A DNA stretch of 64,000 nt from Paenibacillus sp. FSL H7-0737 (GTDB taxonomy: Bacteria > Bacillota > Bacilli > Paenibacillales > Paenibacillaceae): NCBI RefSeq assembly GCF_000758545.1, contig NZ_CP009279.1, positions 2,418,001-2,482,000 of the forward strand. The letters run 5' to 3'. A model generated the notes under the pieces. The model made no database searches. It was given only the letters and a program-made list of their open reading frames with translations, and was not told where the DNA came from. Numbering within the stretch: the first letter of the stretch is position 1; each line of letters starts with the position of its first letter. This document shows positions 7,848-14,502 of this stretch, piece after piece. The translations under genes were made by a program, and so were the position numbers.

Positions 7848-7952
7848 CAACAGCTCTATTGTAAATTATTGCGAACCCTCCCCGTACATATTTAACCTTC
7901 TTGAACCAAACAATGAGAACAATTGTTTAAGACGAAGGAGGAGTTCCTCTTG

Positions 7953-8813
7953 ATGAAGGACAGTCGAAAGGTTAAACGTTACTTACTGAATTGGTTTGCT
8001 GTTGCTGCAGTATTGATTACCACAATTGTTCCGGCTACGCCGGCTGTCTCTGCTGCCACGTCTAAAGACAACGCTACAAATACGCAGCTTGAAGAGAGTG
8101 CACCCAAACGTGATAAGGTCGCTATCATTATTGACGATTTCGGCAATGGCATGAAGGGGACAGACGAAATGTTCTCGTTACCGATAAAGCTTACTGTAGC
8201 CGTCATGCCTTTTTTACCTACATCCGTAAAGGATGCCACCCGCGCCCATGAACGCGGAGATGATGTTCTGGTTCATTTGCCGATGGAGCCGCGCCAAGGT
8301 AATCCTAAATGGCTTGGACCAGGAGCCATATTGGCCAAAATGTCCGATGAGGAAGTACGACAAAAGGTTGAGGCAGCACTCGATAATGTTCCTTATGCGA
8401 TCGGGATAAATAACCATATGGGTTCGAAAATTACCGGAGATGAGCGGATTATGGCAGTAATCTTATCTGTATGCAAAGAACGAGGATTATTTTTTGTAGA
8501 CAGCAAGACCAACTACCGTTCCGTTGCTGGCAATATGGCTTATCGTATGGGGTTGCCACGCGTAGAGAACCATATCTTTTTAGATGACACACATACAGCA
8601 AGTCATGTTCTGAAACAAATGGGTCTCGTCAAAGACATGGCGAAGGATCAACGATTTTGTGTAACGATTGGTCATGTTGGTGTATTTGGGAAAGAGACCG
8701 CCGCAGGAATCCGCAGCGGTATTGAACAGATGAAAGACAATGTTGAGTTTATAGGGATTTCTGATCTGGTTAAAAACGAGATGAAATGGAGCTCCCAACT
8801 TAAACTTCCATAA
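7953..8813 (+). CDS. Divergent polysaccharide deacetylase family protein, secreted
   Basis: A 286-residue exported protein. Residues 1-30 form a signal peptide (basic start, hydrophobic LLNWFAVAAVLITTIV, AVSAA cleavage region). The rest matches the divergent polysaccharide deacetylase (YibQ-like) family: KVAIIIDDFGNG at the first strand, VAVMPFLP, HLPMEP, GINNHMGSK and FFVDSKT. The paired D-D of the first motif and the HMG histidine correspond to metal-binding positions of NodB-like folds. ATG 7953 is chosen because of an AAGGAGGA site 10 bases upstream. Its stop codon lies inside the 3' end of the convergent amidase gene (14-base overlap). Likely acts on cell-wall or spore glycan; substrate unproven. 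Confidence 0.88.
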   Translation: MKDSRKVKRYLLNWFAVAAVLITTIVPATPAVSAATSKDNATNTQLEESAPKRDKVAIIIDDFGNGMKGTDEMFSLPIKLTVAVMPFLPTSVKDATRAHERGDDVLVHLPMEPRQGNPKWLGPGAILAKMSDEEVRQKVEAALDNVPYAIGINNHMGSKITGDERIMAVILSVCKERGLFFVDSKTNYRSVAGNMAYRMGLPRVENHIFLDDTHTASHVLKQMGLVKDMAKDQRFCVTIGHVGVFGKETAAGIRSGIEQMKDNVEFIGISDLVKNEMKWSSQLKLP

Positions 8814-9552
8814 GATAAGCTACAATACCATCAGCGATGGCTTCAGCGATTTGTTGCTGCCCTTTAGGGGTGCATAACTTTGCGCGGTCAGTCGGACTGC
8901 TTACAAAACCCGCCTCAACGATAACAGTTGTGGCGGTTATTTTGTTGAGTAAATAAAAGGGCTTGCCTGGTCTTGGATGAGCCTCGACATCGTAAAGATT
9001 GTTTAGCTGATGCTGAATGGACTTAGCAAGCATGAAGCTACGGCCCTCTTGACGGTACAATACAAGTGGACCATGTTTGGAAGGGGAAGGCGCCCAGTTA
9101 ATATGGATGCTTACCACTACAGTAGCAGGTAATGTCTCAGCGAGCTCTTTACGCTGTGCAAGATCCCGAAGATGTCGAGATTTACTACGCAGCCAGCGGT
9201 TCTCATCACTTGGGGCATAATCTCCATTGCGATTTAAAGCAACGTCAAAGCCATCGCTACCCAGAAGTAGAAATAATCGACGTGAGATATCTAAGGTGAT
9301 ATCTTTTTCAAGAATATTACCGTAGGAAGTTCCACCGTCGATGCCTCCGTGTCCCGCATCAATTAGGATCATACGATGTCCGTGACCTAATAAATGCTGA
9401 CGGTCATCCTTCATCACAGGTTTCTCTGGTGTCGCAGAGGCTAAGGAGCTGCCCATAAACAACATTAGTAGTCCTAGGGTAGTTAGAGTGATTCGAAAGC
9501 CACATAGAGCAGCTGCTGTTCTGGAAAAGGATTGTTTTCTCCAGTTGTTCAA
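8800..9552 (-). CDS. N-acetylmuramoyl-L-alanine amidase (Amidase_3, CwlD-like)
   Basis: A 250-residue exported Zn amidase. After a basic N-terminus, a hydrophobic segment (residues 20-40) serves as signal/anchor. The Amidase_3 domain shows zinc His in DAGHGGIDGG, Glu in NILEKDITLD, His in VVSIHINWAPS and catalytic Glu in IVEAGFVSSPTDR. It cleaves the bond between muramic acid and L-alanine; size and order resemble CwlD, which makes muramic-delta-lactam in the spore cortex. Start is TTG with AAGGAGGC upstream on the minus strand. It converges with and slightly overlaps the deacetylase-like gene, another CwlD-pathway-like function (cortex lactam formation needs a deacetylase), but that link is inference. 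Confidence 0.92.
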   Translation of the reverse strand: MNNWRKQSFSRTAAALCGFRITLTTLGLLMLFMGSSLASATPEKPVMKDDRQHLLGHGHRMILIDAGHGGIDGGTSYGNILEKDITLDISRRLFLLLGSDGFDVALNRNGDYAPSDENRWLRSKSRHLRDLAQRKELAETLPATVVVSIHINWAPSPSKHGPLVLYRQEGRSFMLAKSIQHQLNNLYDVEAHPRPGKPFYLLNKITATTVIVEAGFVSSPTDRAKLCTPKGQQQIAEAIADGIVAYLMEV

Positions 9553-9734
9553 GTGAAACGCCTCCTTGCAAGTGAATAACGTCTTCTGGATTCTTTGTTA
9601 GATTGTGCTTTAATAGGTAAACCTATTCGACAAATCAGAAGTCTGTAGTTTAGATCCAAGTGGAGTGGTGCACACTAAGACCATGGAACGGATGCTGATA
9701 ATCTGAATTCACTTACATTTTAGGAGGTGTTAAA

Positions 9735-9923
9735 ATGGCTTCCGGTGGCGATGAGCTTGTAAAGTATATAACGGAGAAGGTAGTCGTATATATCGAGGAT
9801 CCGCGTGCCATTCATGCTCGTAGAGCGGCTACGAAGCAGCCGTGGTCACAGAAATGGTTTGGCATGCTCCCGCTTGGGTGGTCTATCTGGCGAAGCAAGT
9901 GGAGTCATGATAAAAAAGACTAA
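9735..9923 (+). CDS. yqzE: YqzE family small protein
   Basis: A 62-residue protein with the YqzE pattern: an N-terminal LVKYITEKVVVYIEDP helix, a basic stretch (ARRAATK), then W-F-G-MLPLGWSIW near the C-terminus and a charged tail. YqzE-like proteins are conserved in Bacillales, found near late competence (comG) genes in Bacillus subtilis, and have no known function. A perfect AGGAGGTG site precedes the ATG. A long hairpin follows. Confidence 0.8.
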   Translation: MASGGDELVKYITEKVVVYIEDPRAIHARRAATKQPWSQKWFGMLPLGWSIWRSKWSHDKKD

Positions 9924-9934
9924 AGGTTAAATAG

Positions 9935-9984
9935 CAAATAACCTTCCAGTGCCATTATTCATGGGTGCAGTGGAAGGTTATTTG
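9935..9984. terminator. Long perfect hairpin after yqzE
   Basis: Fourteen-base perfect stem (CAAATAACCTTCCA 9935-9948 and its complement 9971-9984) with a 22-base loop. The stem's own A/T end gives T-rich flanks on both strands, so it may terminate from either side. Confidence 0.7.
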
Positions 9985-10042
9985 CATTTGTTTAAATATA
10001 AGAATTTATATGCTTACGTTATAAATTATCCTTCTATTTCTC

Positions 10043-10088
10043 GCATAAACACTTACCGTCCTCATAAGGACGCCGAAGGCGTTTATGC
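10043..10088 (-). repeat. Structured intergenic element, candidate dispersed repeat
   Basis: Outer stem GCATAAAC (10043-10050)/GTTTATGC (10081-10088) encloses two inner hairpins, GTCCT-cata-AGGAC (10058-10071) and CGCC-gaa-GGCG (10071-10081), giving a three-way-junction fold. It sits between yqzE's hairpin and the end of the convergent unknown gene. The minus-strand sequence, including its downstream flank (about 9990-10042), looks to me like an intergenic repeat I associate with Paenibacillus genomes; that recollection is unverified and only one copy was noticed here. Confidence 0.45.
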
Positions 10089-10093
10089 TTGTG

Positions 10094-11125
10094 TTAACGA
10101 TTATATCCGAGTGCTTTGGTCGTTCTGTCTGGCAGCTTATGCAGTGTTCCATTATTTTGTAGTGCAGTGAGTGGTAAGTATCGTTTTCCTTCAGGGCCTG
10201 AGGCCGCGTATACGGTAGTTTTATTGTTCTCAGCTTGACCTTGAGAAGACTGCCAGCTCTGATAGCCTGTAATCATAAACGGTGCCCCGACAAGGTCGTT
10301 TCGCCCAGCAGCTTGATAAGCGATGCTTTCCTTAGGTCTGATCAGAAGTGCGATATTGTCGCCGCTCACTGTAGTTAGTTTAGGAGCAGTCAGCCATAGG
10401 ATATCTTCGTAAGGATCATCTGACCCTCCACTATTGAAGGCCGATAACGGTGATACGTCAGGATTAAGATTAGTAATTACATCTGTTGCTGGAGGCTGCT
10501 CTTTAAGGACTTCTTCCGCCTTGCTCAGTGTCCAAGGTAAAATTTGCGGTACGGAAGCATTGATGTAAACCGTCTTTTCGTCAATGGTTATTTTCCAGAC
10601 CGGTAGAAGTGGTGCATATAAAGCAGTAAGGTTTATTGTTCCTGAAAAAGATGATGTAATGAGACCTTTCTGCACCAAAAACTGGCGCAGATCATTTAAA
10701 CTGTATGGGAGTCCGTAAGTGCCGGCTCCATATTCACTTAGCATATATCCGCCTGTATCGGTGGCGGAAATGATCATGTATCCGATCCGCTCTTCGCCTT
10801 TCATTACATTTACAAGCCAGCCATGTGTACCTGGACCAAGGGGATAATATTCTATCCTTGCATCCTTCCAGGCTGTAAATGGAGCTTCTGCAGCGAGCTT
10901 GTTCAGTGTAGCCTTAGCGAATTCTTGGACCGTACTGGGTGAAGGTAAGGTACTCATCTTCAATACAGGAATTGCATCCTGCGTGACTGACTGGATCACA
11001 CTTACTCTGGCCAGCGCCAGCGCTGAAGGAGAACCAGAACTGGATACAAACAGTCCAAAGCTTAGAAGCAGGAGGAGGCATCCTTGACCCGCAAGTTTCA
11101 GCCTCCGCCGCAAACTTATTTTCAT
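10094..11125 (-). CDS. Secreted protein of unknown function
   Basis: A 343-residue protein with a clear signal peptide: KISLRRRLK, then LAGQGCLLLLLSFGLFVSS and a cleavage region near ALALA. The mature part contains a segment (FTAWKDARIEYYPLGPGTHGWLVNVMKGEERIGYMIISATDTGGYMLSEYGAG) that resembles secreted proteins handling short beta-strand domains, and a later region with several W and P residues. I do not recognise a family. ATG 11125 is preferred to GTG 11137 because GGTGAT lies 7 bases ahead of it on the minus strand. It may be an extracellular or wall-bound protein; no catalytic motif is visible. It lies upstream of nothing in its own direction except the structured element. Confidence 0.75.
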   Translation of the reverse strand: MKISLRRRLKLAGQGCLLLLLSFGLFVSSSGSPSALALARVSVIQSVTQDAIPVLKMSTLPSPSTVQEFAKATLNKLAAEAPFTAWKDARIEYYPLGPGTHGWLVNVMKGEERIGYMIISATDTGGYMLSEYGAGTYGLPYSLNDLRQFLVQKGLITSSFSGTINLTALYAPLLPVWKITIDEKTVYINASVPQILPWTLSKAEEVLKEQPPATDVITNLNPDVSPLSAFNSGGSDDPYEDILWLTAPKLTTVSGDNIALLIRPKESIAYQAAGRNDLVGAPFMITGYQSWQSSQGQAENNKTTVYAASGPEGKRYLPLTALQNNGTLHKLPDRTTKALGYNR

Positions 11126-11280
11126 GGCGTCGATCACCTTTCTTTGTTAAGAAATGTCAGGAAAGTTAAGCTTTACTCTATTGTAGTGGACAGGCTATAA
11201 AAAGGCTGTTGCTTGCTGTCGCGCTTGAAGGCGGAAGTTCTCTTGTTTTTTTGCCTGCTTTTAGCGAGTAGGGTCGCATT

Positions 11281-12345
11281 CTATAGGCTTCGCAGATGAA
11301 ACAGTCCGTAGGTTATCGCAGAAACTGCAATTTGCGGCTCATATTGCCAAATGGTCTCCTGTCGACGACGGTTATACTGCTCTTGAGTGCCTAAACGTTT
11401 TTCTTCATCAGGCTCTTTCAGCAGCTCTCCGTAATAAATATCAATGATAGCCAGCTCGATTCTAAGACGCTCACGGGCCTGTTCTGCCCAAGTGTAATCG
11501 AGTTCGGCAAGATGAGAGGTAAGATGAGCCTCTAATAAATCTGTAGCGGCAGTCACTGTTAATTCATAAGGCTGAATATGGACGTTTTCTGGTAAACGGG
11601 GGATCATCTCCCGCGAGGCTATCTTAGTGTTAAAGTCATCAATGATGGTCCCTTTTGTCAGCGATATTCCAAGATAATGCAGTTCTTCCCGTTTCAAATC
11701 GCAGCTCATCTCCACTTTATAGCAGACGCCGAGCCACGGTTCATAAGCTGCAGAGAAGAGTGTATTCCGCTGCCTGCTACCGGGATCTTCAAATAAGTAA
11801 AGGCATTTCCCTTCATCTTGCGCCGCACTCCAAATTTGCTGCAGGCGCTTGCTACCATAGATGATATCTTCACGTCTTATCATACCGGGCCCAATTCGGG
11901 GCAATGCAGGTACAATACCGAAGTAGCGGGCTAGGATGCTATCTTCTGGATTTGAGGAGGGGACATGAACCACATTAGATTCAGGTGATGTTGGATTCAA
12001 TAGATCTGCGCTAGCCTCAGCATCTGTTGTGGCGCCCATCGCTGGGTTTCCGGTAATTGGCGGATTCAATGCTCCGATGCTGCGATTTACCGTTGGCGGA
12101 ACTTCTATAGCTGCCTGGCTATCGTATTTTTCCGGATCAAATACAAAAGTGAAGGAGAGTGTCTCCGGATCAACACCAGTACGCTCCACGAATCCCCAAT
12201 AATAAGGTCGATCTGTAAGCATTCTGTCAGCTCTTGGCGATAGCTTTACAGTTACGTGAATGGGCGATACTTCAATAATGGAGCATTCTGTCGCCTCCAG
12301 ATAATCCATAACATGTTTGCGTACTTCCTGTGAGTTGAGGGTCAT
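11281..12345 (-). CDS. yqhG: YqhG family protein
   Basis: A 354-residue protein matching YqhG of Bacillus subtilis in order and context. The N-terminal block (VRKHVMDYLEATECSIIEVSPIHVTVKLSP) and the ADRMLTDRPYYWGFVERTG segment are characteristic, as is the C-terminal helix ending YEPQIAVSAITYGLFHLRSL. Between residues about 80 and 130 there is a low-complexity, P/A/N-rich insert. Its ATG overlaps the end of the helicase gene by four bases (ATGA), so the two are translated together. Function unknown; a partner role to the YqhH helicase is inferred. Confidence 0.85.
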   Translation of the reverse strand: MTLNSQEVRKHVMDYLEATECSIIEVSPIHVTVKLSPRADRMLTDRPYYWGFVERTGVDPETLSFTFVFDPEKYDSQAAIEVPPTVNRSIGALNPPITGNPAMGATTDAEASADLLNPTSPESNVVHVPSSNPEDSILARYFGIVPALPRIGPGMIRREDIIYGSKRLQQIWSAAQDEGKCLYLFEDPGSRQRNTLFSAAYEPWLGVCYKVEMSCDLKREELHYLGISLTKGTIIDDFNTKIASREMIPRLPENVHIQPYELTVTAATDLLEAHLTSHLAELDYTWAEQARERLRIELAIIDIYYGELLKEPDEEKRLGTQEQYNRRRQETIWQYEPQIAVSAITYGLFHLRSL

Positions 12346-14087
12346 GTCGAAGTCTCACTTTCCTTTTTAATACCCTGAGTCAACTCACTTAGGGATTCAC
12401 CGATATGATCAAGCTCATTTCGCAACTCTTCATCGGAGCGGGATTCGAGCATGATTTTGTATAAACTTTTCTCCAGCGATTCTTTCTTCTCAAAGCGCTC
12501 CAGAATCACATCCAGCCCGCCAATGACCATTTCGAACATATTGATCTTCTCGTGTAGCAGATGCAGAATATGTTCTTCAATCGTGCCCTGCGTGGACAAA
12601 TTATAGATAACCACGTCATTTTCCTGACCTAACCGGTGCACCCGCCCAATCCGTTGTTCTACTCTCATGGGATTCCAAGGCAGATCGAAGTTGATCATGT
12701 GGTGACAGAACTGCAGGTTAATGCCCTCACCACCCGCCTCAGTAGCGATCATGACTTGAGCACGACCGCGGAAGAGGTCCATCATCCAGTCCTTTTTACC
12801 ACGATTCATCCCGCCGGAATAAGAAACACACATTAGCCCATGTTCGCGGAAATACTGAAGCAAATATTCTTGAGTCGCGCGATACTCCGTAAAAACGATG
12901 ACCTTTTCATTCATTTCTTGAATGAGAGATAGTGTTGTTTCGGCTTTGGTATTGGTCTTGACCGTACGAAGTGTCTGCAATAGCTCCATCATCCGATCGC
13001 GTTTCGGCGAATCAGCAGGCAGCTTCTTGATCAGATTAACTAAAGTGATGAAGACGGCATCCCTACTGCTGCACACCTCACGCTGAAGCGTTACCAAGGA
13101 AAGCATGCTGCTAAGATTGCCGCCTGATTCCTGATACTGATCTTTAACAAAAGAAGTGACAGCGTCATATAATACTCTCTCTTCCTGTGAAAGAACTAGC
13201 GGAATATTACGGACTTTTCGTTTCGTAAAGTTAACTGGACCTTCGCCACGCCGATTGCGGATCATCACCTTCGATAGCTCGTCCCTTAGCTGACCTTCAT
13301 TCTTAGGTTGGCGTTTATCAACGACGAAATTCGAAGCAAAATCACCCTGATTTCCTAGTTGCCCCGGTTTCAGTAAAGTGATCAAATTAAATAGTTCGCC
13401 CAGATCATTCTGAACGGGAGTAGCGGTTAGGAGCAGGCAATATTTTTTGCGTAATTGCTGTACAAATAGATAATTGGTCGATTTCTTGTTCTTTAGCTTA
13501 TGCGCTTCATCAATAATCAACATGTCATATTCATTTTCCAGCAGCATCTCTTTATGAGGATCGCGCTTCGCGGTATCCATAGATGCGACGACAATCGCAT
13601 TCCCCCAGGAATATGCTTTTTTCTGTGCAACAGCAGAGATGCCAAACTTGGCATTCAGCTCGCGGACCCACTGCAATACGAGGGAAGCGGGTACCAGAAT
13701 AAGCACTTTAGAGACTAGACCGCGGACAAGATATTCCTTGAGTACAAGTCCTGCTTCAATCGTCTTTCCTAGTCCAACCTCATCTGCAAGAATCGCGCGG
13801 CCCGACATCTCAAACAAAACCTTATGCGCGGTATCGAGCTGATGAGGAAGCGGGGATAATCCGGATAAATGCTTCATGCATTGCAGCTCATCGAAGCTGG
13901 TTACTAGACCCGTTTGTTCACCTTGCACAGCAAGCTTGGACAGACGGTAGTCTCCCCATGGACCACCTTTATCTAGTTTGAGTTCTAGATCCTGCAGCCA
14001 ATTCCGGTCAAAAGAAAGAGGAACAGGCAGTATAGGCGCTGACTTTCCACCTTTGTGAGGTAGAGAATTACGGAATAATTGCGTCAT
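12342..14087 (-). CDS. yqhH: SNF2-family DEAD/DEAH-box helicase YqhH
   Basis: A 581-residue SNF2-type superfamily 2 ATPase. Motif I DEVGLGKTIEAG, motif II DEAH, motif III LTATPVQN, and the C-terminal RecA-like domain motifs IV-VI (VIVFTEYRAT, EAGGEGINLQF, RIGRVHRLGQ) are all present and in order. Such proteins translocate on DNA or remodel protein-DNA complexes; HepA/RapA and YqhH are relatives. Start ATG with GAGGAGG upstream on the minus strand. Co-transcribed with yqhG. In Bacillus subtilis this pair lies next to gcvT; here nrdJ is the divergent neighbour. Confidence 0.93.
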   Translation of the reverse strand: MTQLFRNSLPHKGGKSAPILPVPLSFDRNWLQDLELKLDKGGPWGDYRLSKLAVQGEQTGLVTSFDELQCMKHLSGLSPLPHQLDTAHKVLFEMSGRAILADEVGLGKTIEAGLVLKEYLVRGLVSKVLILVPASLVLQWVRELNAKFGISAVAQKKAYSWGNAIVVASMDTAKRDPHKEMLLENEYDMLIIDEAHKLKNKKSTNYLFVQQLRKKYCLLLTATPVQNDLGELFNLITLLKPGQLGNQGDFASNFVVDKRQPKNEGQLRDELSKVMIRNRRGEGPVNFTKRKVRNIPLVLSQEERVLYDAVTSFVKDQYQESGGNLSSMLSLVTLQREVCSSRDAVFITLVNLIKKLPADSPKRDRMMELLQTLRTVKTNTKAETTLSLIQEMNEKVIVFTEYRATQEYLLQYFREHGLMCVSYSGGMNRGKKDWMMDLFRGRAQVMIATEAGGEGINLQFCHHMINFDLPWNPMRVEQRIGRVHRLGQENDVVIYNLSTQGTIEEHILHLLHEKINMFEMVIGGLDVILERFEKKESLEKSLYKIMLESRSDEELRNELDHIGESLSELTQGIKKESETST

Positions 14088-14269
14088 GGTACAGCCTCCT
14101 CAGGTGCTATTTCATATCATCATTCGTAGGAGTAGTATGCTCTTAAACAAGAGAATTCATAACCTTCTATTTTTCTTGATAGCCTTTAAAAAAGAGAGTA
14201 AAAGCGAGAAAACGCGGCAAGGTTTGCGATATTTCGGCTGCTTAACTCTATTTTCGAAAAAGACCTTCG

Positions 14270-14285
14270 ATACAATATGTGGTAT
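14270..14285 (+). promoter_or_regulatory. Distal NrdR-box-like site
   Basis: ATACAATATGTGGTAT agrees at 12 of 16 positions with the NrdR-box pattern ACACWATATATWGTGT. It starts 33 bases before the stronger site, about three helical turns, which is the usual pairing of NrdR boxes. Confidence 0.55.
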
Positions 14286-14302
14286 AGTTTAAAAGCTGAC
14301 GC

Positions 14303-14318
14303 ACACAATATATTGTGA
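14303..14318 (+). promoter_or_regulatory. Proximal NrdR box upstream of nrdJ
   Basis: ACACAATATATTGTGA matches the NrdR-box consensus at 15 of 16 positions. NrdR represses ribonucleotide reductase operons in response to dATP/ATP; the site is 185 bases before the chosen nrdJ start. Confidence 0.8.
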
Positions 14319-14379
14319 CAAAAGCATGAAAATGTTATTTTTTTAAAGTGCGTAGCTGCTATTTGTTATTGACAAGATG

Positions 14380-14429
14380 AACTTCCTACATACACCCGTA
14401 AGACGGAAGATAAGTGTAAGGAAGTTTTT
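14380..14429 (+). terminator. Terminator-like hairpin in the nrdJ leader
   Basis: AACTTCCTACA (14380-14390) pairs with TGTAAGGAAGTT (14415-14426) with one bulged A, followed by TTTTTG. It lies after the NrdR sites and 75 bases before the start codon, so it could attenuate transcription. A second small hairpin TGTGGG/CCCACA (14432-14457) follows. Confidence 0.5.
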
Positions 14430-14502
14430 GTTGTGGGTCACAAAATGTACGCCCACACCTGAACTGGAACTAATATTTACTACATTGCGGGAGGTTTTTC
14501 TA

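Noticed and set aside
9949-10170. 73-codon plus-strand frame after yqzE
   Set aside because: Runs through the long hairpin and the structured element, has no ribosome site, and overlaps the end of the convergent secreted protein gene.
14292-14502. Cobalamin riboswitch before nrdJ
   Set aside because: The conserved B12-box core is not recognisable; only simple hairpins and NrdR sites are seen.
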